A DNA stretch of 64,000 nucleotides, taken from positions 579,444-643,443 of the forward strand of contig NMRA01000180.1 of the NCBI GenBank assembly GCA_002633005.1, in the 5' to 3' direction. Below are positions 27,401-36,798 of this stretch, in pieces. Below the pieces are notes generated by a model. The model searched no databases and had not been told where the DNA came from. It was given only the letters and a program-made list of their open reading frames with translations. Source of the DNA: Phoronis australis. Its lineage: Eukaryota > Phoronida > Phoronidae. Every line of letters starts with the position of its first letter. The first letter of the stretch is position 1. The position numbers and the translations under genes were made by a program.

Positions 27401-30400
27401 AAAAAAAAAAACTGCCACTAGGAGGCGCCACAGTAGTCGAAATCGTCGGAAAATCATCGTCAACCGTCCTCTACATAGTAAGCACATACATGCCAATTTT
27501 CACAATCATCCTTTGAGCGGTTTGGTTGATAGAGGGGTGGAAGCACAAAAACAGACTCGAAAACAGTAAAAATGGCCACTAGGTGGCGCAAACTATGTCG
27601 AATCCATCCGAAAACGGCAGGATAGCGTCATCTCACTACTAGGTGCCTACATACCAAATTTCATGAAAATCCGTTCAGGACTTTTGAAGATACAAAGGTA
27701 AGCGTAAAAAACTAAAATTGCCACTAGGGGGCACACCGGTAGTCGGATCCGTCCGAAAGTTCGCACATGCCGTCCCATTCATGAATGGAACATATGTGCC
27801 AAATTTCATGAACGTATGTCAAAGGGTTTTGGAGATAGAGCAGCGGACGCCGGACGCCAGACGCCGGACGGACGCCGCCCGGACGGACGGACGGACGGAC
27901 GGACAGAGATGACGGCATAATGCGTCCACATATAAATATGTGGGCGCATAAAAATTCACATTTGACCACTCGTCAGCAAATATCTCTCTTCTAACTGCCA
28001 GAAGTCTGCATTCTAATGCCGCGATTTGTGGTTAAGCTCATAGGAGGCCATGAAGGAAGCATGTGAGTGCACAATAATTAAACTAATTACTCATAAGAAT
28101 CGTCACTTCAAATATCTGATCTCCTTGGATGTCCTATCTACCTTATACCAATTCCACATCAGAGCACGGCCAATACTAAGGGACTAACGTACAGTACCAG
28201 TAGTGCCAGCAGTGTGTGCTGCTGAACACTGTGGTTAAACCACCGTGGTTGCCTGAGCAGCCATACTTAGTGTGCTTTTAGTTTAGTTTATTTCATAAGC
28301 ATTTCATATATACTGTACAACAAATGGGATTTCTGCACGATAATCGAACCACCATTATATTTAGGCACCAGGTATACATTTGTATCAATTCATGCAGAAT
28401 ACATGCAACACAAAATTTATTAAGTCTTGAGAACCAAACATTTAATTTTATATCAGCCAGTTGGGAAATAGTATTTATTCTGTTCCATAAATCACATACA
28501 GCCCAAGTGTCTGGAACAACGTAATACGTAAATGGTTGACCATAGTACAATCCAAAAACACATGAAAAGCATTGGTAGATCCACAATAGCATAGGGGATA
28601 AATGTTATGCCTGAATTTCCCCAACAGTTTAACAATAAATCTGTCCTTTGGTATATGACTGCCAGACAGACTATAATTTCCCAGGGCAGACAAATTGCTG
28701 ATTTGTATCTAAGGAAATGATTAGTTTGTAGGGCTAATCCATCCTTTACAGGACACAGTTTTGTCCTCACATCCCAGGGCTAATCCACCCTTTACAGGAC
28801 ACAGTTTTGTCCTCACATCCCAGGGCTAATCCATCCTTTACAGGCACAGTTTTGTCCTCACATCCCAGGGCTAATCCATCCTTTACAGGACACAGTTTTG
28901 TCCTCACATCCCAAGTCATAATACAGATAGGGTATAGTCTCCACGTTATTTCACACAAAAATAAATACCAAAATTGTCATTTGTCCAATTTTCAAAGCAG
29001 ATTACTTCGCAGCTCATAATGGAAACTTTAACAAATCTTGTTTTGTGACATCTGCATGGTCAGTACATTCTAAGAAAAACTTGGCAGTAATGCCTCTAGG
29101 GTGCAGTGTGTTAAAAATGATACGACTTTCATTGCTGGATAACATCTTTCTGCATATCTCGTACTGTCAAGGAGTAGTTTTATTTGAGGCTGGCTAGCCA
29201 GGACACAAATAAATTGAACACACAATGCCAAGGTTATGAATGTAACACCTCCACAAATAACTTACCATTAGACATAACATGAGATCAGAAATATCACGCG
29301 AGGACAATGCCCTTTTAGGTGACACTCATTTATGAATGCCCACAATTTCTCATTATAATTGTCAGATGATAGCTACGTTACAGACTTTTGAGAATCATAG
29401 ACATAGCTTTTAATTGATATAATGCACCAGTTAATGAATAAATGAAAAATGCGATTGTCAACCCTACTATGTCCTAAATTGGTAGAGTTCAATGTAACAA
29501 TGAAATGAGTGCTCACTCGGGAGCAACAAGATATCAAAACAAGAACCAAGGATGGCGATGAAGGCTGCAACATCAAAGATGACAAAGCCCACCATGCCAT
29601 GCGACCACGCAAAGTATGACCTTGAAACCGCAACAATGATGACGACAGTTGGCAGCACCATAAACACCCGACAATGCCACCAGCAATACTGAGACCAACA
29701 CTAGTGAAGACACCCTGCCCCTAACAGTGATAACAAAGCTGATACACTGACAACAAAGTGGCAAATATTGATGATGCTGCAAAAGGGAACAACGTCAACA
29801 ACAGTAACAATCACGCCCCTCGACGTACATGGCACCGACAGAGCCAAGGAAAATGATACTGCAGATGCCAATGATGTTGCCACAATCATGATCATTGTTA
29901 TCATTGCTGCGAGACGAGCTGCGACCTCAGAGCTCGATGCGAGCGAGTTACCTGCACATAGCAAGCAAGTAAAATGATGGCTGACCAGTAACTTGTGTTC
30001 ATAGCAAGTACTACTGGTGTAATATTAGTTACAATGTGCAGCTGAGAGAGAGAGTTATTGTTATCAGGTGATGCAAGAATTCATTTTCCCTGGCTAGCAA
30101 ACATAAATGCCTTCATTATCTTCAGCACAGACATCGAATTCTGAAGTTGATAAAGAGACAAACAGGGATCAATCAACGAGAAAGTCAGAAACGATCAGCC
30201 AATAGAAGAACGGTTACTGTCAAAAAACCCTCAAATAACTCAAAAGCAGTAAGTCACTGCGAAAAACTGATGACACCTTTAGCTCTTCACAAGACAAGAT
30301 CTTTGTCCACAACCATGTTTCAGAAGCTTCGTCCAAGAAGGACACTGCAACTATACAACTGTAAAGAGAAATTTTGTATGCCACAGCACTACCTGTCATT

Positions 30401-33400
30401 CAGTTTCAATACAATGCAATTTCAAGATACTGATAACCCAATAAGACTTTGCAAATTTCACGCCAATCCAACAAAAACATACCAGTAAGTGTCATGGAAA
30501 AAGATCTGGATGCCATGTTGTTCTTGAATCCAGAGACCACTGCAAGCCTCAGAATGATTCTAGCGTCACACCTCAGTCATCAATAAATCGCAAATAACTA
30601 AATCGTAACAAGAAAAGGATGGCACATTTCATGAGGCTTTTGACATTATCACCATATTCATGCACACACCAAGTTTCAGAAAGTATTGTAATTGGACATG
30701 ATGTCAATATTCCACCATACAAGAATTTTTTCAACAAGAATTTTTTCAACAAGAATTTTTATTTAATTCCTTTATTTTAAATATCATAAGTAGCCAATTC
30801 TCCTAAGAGCAGATTTAAAAAAATGAATTTCAACCTTCAACTTATACATAAAGCATTGTTAGGGCCCACACTCAAGGTGGTTCTCAGTACTCTCGAAACC
30901 AAAACTACGAAAAACGAGGGGATATCAACCAAGGGATGTACAACTTTAGTAAGGACTCCACAGTTACCTGTTTCTGCCAATCACCACCTACTTGTTAAGC
31001 AGGGCTCATTTTTTTCTGAGGTGTTAGCATGACAGAGCCTTTTACATCTGAAATCAAAACTAACCAGAAACACAAAGGAAGCAATGTATGGTTGCTAGAT
31101 TTGAATTGGATTAAGCTAAAAAAAAACAACTAATGAAACCAAAAGCAAGTTTCACATCATGGGCTTTCCTAATATACACAAAATCATGATGACACAACAG
31201 CAAACGGCCCACCCCGAGACATTACCTGGAGAATGATATTCCCACGTACCTATGGTCACATGCTTCACTAAAACTAAAATATCTTAAATTAAAAAATAGT
31301 ACTTTTGTTTTACAACGAACATACTTTATTTTTAGCTAAATTTTCCTAAAAAGTAAGGTCACGTACCTTAATAAGTGGCGGATTGGTATAAAGTCAAAAA
31401 TCAAATTCTATAAAATTTCTACTTTCGGAAAACACAAACTCTGTTTGGTTAAATTCTATAGTTGTGTCGATATTTCGAAGCTACATAACTTTAATGTACA
31501 TAAATTATGCAAACACCACTTCAAAATTAATGACTTGATAACAGCTGCTGCAAGTGTAAGCCAAATGCCTCACAAACTTATTATCTATGGGCCTCAAGTA
31601 ACTCACTTTTAAATTTTCTGAGAGTTGTTGCGGTGCCAACCATTACAAGGTTGGTTGTCAAAAAATGTGAACGGCTAGTTTGTACTTCATGTTAAAATAA
31701 ATTACAAAATGTAAAATCACAGGTATAGAGTAGGCTGACCGGGAATTTCTGCTTTCATCAAGTCATCCAGTTATTGTATAAGCCAATACTAGCATGTATC
31801 ATCTTGCTTAACATTGAAACAGAGCACTAAATCTGCGTAATAATGTGTAGTTCACTTTCTACAGTTTGGTTGCTAGAGTGCACAGTAACCTCATAAGCCC
31901 AGCATGTGCGTTGTCATGGTGATTTTCCATTCTAGCTAAAGGAAGGTTTCTTACTAGAAGTCAACAAGGTAATTACTGTGACATTATGCAGAGGATGGCC
32001 TCACTCAGCATCAACTTCTCTAAACCGTTGAAAAGTTCAGAAGCGCAATGAGTTGCTTGAACTGCCTAGTACTTAAATACTACTTAGTCCTATCAAAAAA
32101 TATATATATGAAATAAATATTTAGAAATGAGTATGTGCGTAGTGTGTAAACACAGTATGTTGTTATATCATTATATCGGATGTAACTGAAGTCTTACTTG
32201 ATCGGTCATTTCTAATGTTTTTTGGTTAGTAACAGAATGTATCACATTATTAATGTGCAAAAAAGTGCATGCAAAGTTCCTCTTGCTGTGATCAGTGCAA
32301 GTCAACTACTGAACAACGTTAAATTTCTTAGGAGCAATGACTGTATATTTACAACCCTGATAACAGATAACATGTAGGACACGTAACAATAGGCCAAACA
32401 GGGATTTTCTAAATATGACAGAAAGTGACTGAGCATCCAAAAAGAGCCCAGAAAAAAGGTCGTCTATGTCACAAATATCCCTTTTGGTGGCTCTTTATTA
32501 CGAGAACCAGTTTCGTATGTAAATTAACAGGCATTAATGTTCAATGATTACCTCGTTCTTACAATTAGATTCCACACACCAAAAGGGGAATATTATCAAA
32601 CAATTCCCAAACCTTGTTTCCGAAAGAGATCAAATTGTGGGGGTCTTTGGGAAAACCTCGGTAAACCAAAATGGGTAATTTGTTCATGTGCAACTACCTT
32701 TGAGAGTAGGTTTCATTGAAATATTTCAATCAAGCAAAATCCCTTGTTGGTTAAACCTCTCTCACTTGAAACAAGTACAGTATGGTTCATGCAAAACAAA
32801 ATAACAAAAATCATTGAAGCATAATTAACACACTAACAAGCCATCTTTATTACTTTCTGATTTTCAAACAGACAAGCAAACAGAAATCCTAAGCCTTAAA
32901 GAAAGGACAGGGATATCCCAAACACCAAATCAGCTGACCAGGTCAACCTCGGTGACCTCAGCATGTCCAACGGAAATTTCCATGGACTTTCTTTGTTTCT
33001 AGTTTGTCCTTGCTGACACTGTGAGGGACACTGAGCAGAGTGGAAGAGTTACCAATCTCATCAACGTATTTCAATTCTCACCATGGACATACTAGCATGG
33101 CATGACATGGAAGCATTTCCCTATAATGTTAGAGCCATCAATACACTAAGGAATTTTCAATCAGCTGCACATGAGTTCCTGAGGACTCTCTGTCAATGTA
33201 ACAGTTGCAACACCAGTTGGATAATGTATATCTGAACTCCTGCTGTGAATGAACTTCTTTAACCTCAAGACCTCCTCAGTATACGTGAATTTGAATTACA
33301 TATTCATAAAACAATCAAGTAATTTTTTTGTTCAGTGTAAAGAGTTTCTGTTATTATTATTGCCTAAATTGGCCATTTTTTCCTTTACCGCAACCTGTGT

Positions 33401-34106
33401 CACAGAATATGCGGATTATAAAACTGACAAATCACGAAGACACTACAGAAACATCAAGGATGAATGATGTTGATGATTACAACATGAACACGTAATTTGC
33501 TTTTAAATAGTGCAAGGAAAATTTTTAGTAGACGTGAACTAACTATTTGAGAGAATGGTTAATCCAATCAGTTGATGCATACACGATCTTGAAATCCAGC
33601 AGAATTCCAAGTTCAAGCACAACTTGAACACTGGCTCCCTTCAGGTATCAGTAAGTATTTTGGCTCAGTGCTTAATAACATTTGTATACAATTTCATTGT
33701 GAGAAGCAAGTACTTTTGCTAATTTTAAACTGTTTACTATATATATATGGGGAATGCAAAATAGCAACAAAAACAGTGAAATGTCAGGTAAGCTACAATA
33801 TTGAACATCCCAAGAACATTGATTCATTGTTGATGACTTTCTTGTTTCAAGAGAAACGAGCAGAAAACTAAACCTAAACAAACGAAAGGGATATCCCAGG
33901 ATCAGATCAGCTGACCAGGTCAATCTCGGTGACCTTAAGCCTGCCCAACGGAAATTTCCATTGGCTTTGTTAAAGGCATTTTTGTCGTCTCGAGTCTCCC
34001 TTGAAAAGTGATGACAGCAACAACCTGAATATTTACCAGTCATACCAATGTATTTCCCCTCTCACCTTGGGCGTATAGCAGTTAAATATCCATCTTCATG
34101 AGACAT
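15401..34106 (-). CDS. SLC36-like (PF01490 family) amino acid transporter, complete, eight exons
   Basis: A polytopic membrane transporter of the amino acid/auxin permease family, probably proton-coupled; substrate and membrane cannot be read from sequence. Exons in transcript order: 34066-34106 (ATG), 25600-25705, 22891-23500, 22524-22624, 21611-21893, 19405-19511, 18191-18296 and 15401-15594 (TGA). They total 1548 nt, encoding 515 residues, with every phase matching. First helix: FANTFKAFIGSGYLAIPFAF (about 24-43), the usual family start. Exon 3 gives several helices and a loop with three N-glycosylation sites (NWT, NET, NTT). Exon 4 ends GAYEGIGT and exon 5 starts IVAIESSM, the family's mid-protein motif, followed by EHTEQTINTNLP. 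The 13-codon first exon was chosen because AAAATGT is a fair start context and its phase-2 end (AG) plus the next exon's A restores Arg. Intron 1 is 8.4 kb. Confidence 0.9.
15752..15973. mobile_element. MITE with GGCCYGTTCCAAGAA-type terminal inverted repeats
   Basis: The left end GGCCTGTTCCAAGAAA and the right end TTTCTTGGAACGGGCC are inverted copies. AAGTAC flanks both sides (15746-15751 and 15974-15979), which looks like a target-site duplication. The interior is non-coding, with further internal inverted similarity. It is in the last intron of the transporter gene. Confidence 0.75.
17035..17168. repeat. Two-copy 67-bp direct tandem repeat
   Basis: Units at 17035-17101 and 17102-17168 both start GATTGACTTAGTCTGC and differ at only a few positions. 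The repeat lies in the last intron of the transporter gene. Confidence 0.85.
18519..18683. repeat. 33-bp minisatellite, five exact-length units
   Basis: Five consecutive 33-bp units start AAAATGACACACC and differ by single bases. Because 33 is a multiple of three and the unit lacks stops, several frames on both strands stay open across it and give an 11-residue repeat. It sits in the transporter intron between exons 19405-19511 and 18191-18296, so the open frames are not evidence of a protein. Confidence 0.95.
19659..19803. repeat. Foldback MITE
   Basis: Arms 19659-19700 and 19761-19803 are inverted copies. The outer ends are GAAAACACGACTAAACT and AGTTTAGTCGTGTTTTC, and the inner ends are TGATACAGAGT and ACTCTGTATCA. 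A spacer of about 60 bp separates them. It is in a transporter intron and is non-coding. Confidence 0.85.
26330..27955. repeat. 450-bp tandem repeat array with CTCF-like motifs
   Basis: About three units of 450 bp lie in tandem in intron 1 of the transporter gene. Each unit has three motifs built on GCCACTAGG: GGCCACTAGGTGGCGCAAA (26671, 27121, 27573), TGCCACTAGGGGGCACACC (about 26815, 27266, 27717) and TGCCACTAGGAGGCGCC (about 26510, 26960, 27412). The first two fit the animal CTCF core CCASYAGRKGGCRS. The array ends in a GGAC simple repeat and the palindromic text CACATATAAATATGTG. Related single copies occur at about 39919-40465 (inverted) and 44630-44900. Confidence 0.9.
28270..28700 (-). 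pseudogene. LINE 3' fragment (C-terminal zinc-knuckle region)
   Basis: Read on the minus strand, this gives DRFIVKLLGKFRHN, then PLCYCGSTNAFHVFLDC, then a W-containing stretch with frame changes. The C-x-C...H-x4-C arrangement followed by a hydrophobic block is what LINE ORF2 proteins show after the reverse transcriptase. It is short, frame-broken and has no RT motifs, so a domesticated use is unlikely. Confidence 0.4.
28730..28912. repeat. 46-bp tandem repeat, four units
   Basis: Units start at 28730, 28776, 28822 and 28867 with AGGGCTAATCCATCC. The third is one base shorter. The array directly abuts the upstream edge of the LINE fragment at 28270-28700. Confidence 0.95.
29467..29964 (-). 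pseudogene. Possible decayed multi-pass membrane protein fragment
   Basis: On the minus strand three different frames give strongly hydrophobic blocks in succession: ARLAAMITMIMIVATSLASA, then VVSVSALLSLL, SSLVLVSVLLVALSGVYG and FVIFDVAAFIAILGSCF. Local GC content appears higher than in the flanks. This could be a frameshifted four-helix membrane protein remnant, but I recognise no family and chance hydrophobicity is a real alternative. Confidence 0.2.
32909..33090. repeat. Diverged copy of the transporter first-exon region
   Basis: This segment resembles 33887-34075, sharing CAGCTGACCAGGTCAA, CAACGGAAATTTCCAT and the splice-donor region with TCTCACC. The copied donor (minus strand, GTGAGA) has lost the coding exon before it: the phase that would join exon 25600-25705 creates TGA. 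It is therefore a relic inside intron 1, not an alternative first exon. Confidence 0.6.
33887..34075. repeat. Original of the intron-1 local duplication
   Basis: This is the partner of 32909-33090. It spans the donor of transporter exon 1 and the start of intron 1. It is listed separately so that the duplication can be located on both sides. Confidence 0.6.
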
Positions 34107-34524
34107 TTTAATTCTTTGTGGGGAGCTTGAACGGGACTTAAAACGCTGCTCAAACCTAACATGAGACCGCTTAGTCACTAACTGGGGGCTGCGGTCACGG
34201 GATCTGTCACTTTTATATAAATACGGAAGTGGGGGCGAATTTATAACGATGGCCTTGATTGGCTGTTTATGTGAAGACCAATCAAAAATGCTTGTAGAAA
34301 GCGGAAAGCGGCAAATTTCAACCAGAACATCAACAAGAATTTCAAGAAAGAACAAGCGGAGGTGATTTTTAAGTATTTGCTTCAAATTTTGATGAGTATG
34401 TTAATCAAGCTGTGACATTTATGGAAGTCAACACCTATACAAAGAAAACGCCGTTGTTTTTATGATCTTATTCATGGCCTAATTTAATAGACTTCGACGA
34501 ACCGCTAGACAGTCTTGACAGTAA

Positions 34525-34571
34525 CCACCGTCCTACTTGGCTACTGCCTTGCACCGACAGTAGGACGGTGG
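34525..34571. repeat. Perfect 13-bp hairpin
   Basis: CCACCGTCCTACT (34525-34537) and AGTAGGACGGTGG (34559-34571) are exact reverse complements with a 21-base loop. It lies in the divergent intergenic region, about 420 bp upstream of the transporter start codon and just outside the larger inverted-repeat element. Confidence 0.9.
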
Positions 34572-34600
34572 AGCTCTTATAGGCGCTTCATACGGCGGAA

Positions 34601-35395
34601 GCTTTTGGTAATTGTTTACAATATGACGACATTGACTTACACAAATGATTTTGGTATTGCTCGATTCCTTGCAAAGTTATCTTTCTAAAAATACAACGAA
34701 TTTGTTTCTACCCTGCTCCCTTACTATTTTATCGTGAAATTTCTGCTCGGACTATTTCCCGGTACTCGGTAGTAACACTGCAATGTTGAATGGAAGGAGT
34801 CACCTGGTGGTCAAAAACTGAACTAATCTACCGACTTCTGCAGATTGTCGTTTTTCATAAGTTCAAATTGACCGAAACCCGTCTATCTCCTGCTTGAGTT
34901 ACGGTCCCAAGGGTTTGAATTCGATCCTATGGTGACCCTGGTACGCATCTGCTAGCAAGAATCCGCGAAAAAGCGGAGGTTGTTTTTGAGGTCCCAATTG
35001 GTGAACAGGGTTTCACTTCAAACAATTTTCGTGGAAAAATGGTCAAATGGTCACAATTATAAAAAACTGGAAAAGGTGAAATGCTGCTACTTGTTCGTCC
35101 ATATTATGTCGGGAAAACTAGCAGGAATCTCGCGCGGGCAAACACCATTCAGAATCAATGATGCTGTTTTATTCATTAACAACAGGTGTCGCTGTAATCT
35201 TGAGTTGAGCTAACATGGCGGTGTCAATCGGGAAATAGTGCGACCCGAAATTCGACAATAAAATACGGAAGAATCGCGGTAGGGGAAACATTCATATATT
35301 TTTGGAAAGATAACGTTGAGAGGAATCGAACGATACCAAAATCATTTGTGTAAGTCAATGTCATCATATTGTAAACAATTACCAAGCTTTTTGAC
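34601..35395. mobile_element. Foldback DNA element with about 170-bp inverted ends
   Basis: The outer arm 34601-34685 and its inverted partner 35310-35395 share AATTGTTTACAATATGA, TTGACTTACACAAATG and ATTTTGGTAT. Similarity continues inward, more weakly, to about 34770 and 35225, ending in ACTATTTCCCG. The interior of about 450 bp has no recognisable transposase. It is a non-autonomous element in the shared upstream region of two genes. Confidence 0.8.
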
Positions 35396-36798
35396 GAATT
35401 ATGCCTGGCAATGACTAAAACATGAAAGTCACATTTTTATAAATACCTTTTGCTCACAAAGGAACACCTTAGGAGGCCGTCGATATATGTATACTTGGGA
35501 ACCCAATGGTTGTCCGCCTAAGCATAAAACCGGCTTGTTATCGTACTCACCTAATTATTCCACTTCAAAGTTATGCTCTGAATAGGATTTGCTTTAACTC
35601 TCACAAATATATAGTATTCATTGATTCAAACGTTTTCTTTTACTTATGCCGAGTTGTTTCAACTGTGGACTGCTTTTCGGCAGCCTTTTTATAATGACCC
35701 CTATGGTCGTCATATGCTGCCGCCTTTTGAAAGAACAGAAAACCACACAGAAAAAGACAAAGAAAATAGTGGAAAGTGGTTTACAGCAATTCTACTTCAA
35801 CCACAAACTGTTTTACTAGTATGATATCGATTTTTAAATCGATTAAAATTGATTTAGAATTTCAGTTCTGGAAAATAAACCGCAATTGTTTTATTCCAGA
35901 TAGACCTTACTTATTTTGTATTTGTGACCTTTTTATTTGACTTTTTGCTCTTATTCTTAACACCACTTATCTCTGCTGTCCTTCTTTTTCTTTTCAGTTT
36001 CTCTTCATTCTCTGTTAACACCTTGTCAGCCAAAACAGAACTGTAACCCTTTGAGACTTTGTCGGTGTAAGTTGATCATTGAACCTCGATACTATTGTTC
36101 TAATAAATTACCCAATATCGTATTGTTTGATTTTTTCTCGCCTTTAACAGGCTTCTGCAATCATAAATAAATAAATACCCAAGTTGCATTTGCATTTTAT
36201 TGCTCAATCTCTTCTTTATTTTTGATTGTGTCATGCTGTGTTGTTTGTAACAATGCAATATAGTCAAATAAAGTCAATGTTTTACTTTATTGATGGCCAT
36301 TCTCTATCAATTCAAGTTTTTTAATTTTCTTCAAATAAATCCAAAATGCCTGAACCAAAAATTTCAACATAAATGTTGAGCTCAGTACTGTGTTTTGCAA
36401 TAAAAAACTAGTGGACAATATTTTGATGACCAATGGGTGAGCCGAAACTGTTAAGCACCCAGCGTGTTGCATTTGTCTGCTGCGTTTTTCCTTTGGCCTA
36501 ACAGGTGTCGATTAGTGCCTGGGACAAATAGATATATTGCATAAACAATCCCTGAGTTGTTTTTGTTCCATCTGAAGAAAATTTAATTTCGAAAATATCA
36601 TCTGAAAATGAACAAAAAAAGTGCATTAGTAAAATCTACAAGTTATTAAGTGGTCTCAAAAAACAGTCGTTAAATGCACCGATTTTCGTCTCAGTTCTTC
36701 CATGCGTGTTTCTCCCGAGAGGTTAGTATCTAACGTGCAGAGGAACACTCTAGGTTGGAACGCTAAGTCCCGCGTGGCTGCACTGCACGCTAAAGAAG

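Larger units (their letters stand above)
34107..36798. promoter_or_regulatory. Divergent intergenic region between the transporter and SPC24
   Basis: The two genes start away from each other, 2.7 kb apart, so both promoters must lie here. No TATA box or protein-coding exon is evident. The middle is taken by an inverted-repeat element (34601-35395) and a short hairpin. Just upstream of the SPC24 start codon the sequence becomes less AT-rich. Confidence 0.4.

Noticed and set aside
27718-27969. ORFs over the GGAC simple repeat
   Set aside because: Low-complexity sequence at the end of a tandem repeat array; open frames on both strands are a by-product of the repeat.
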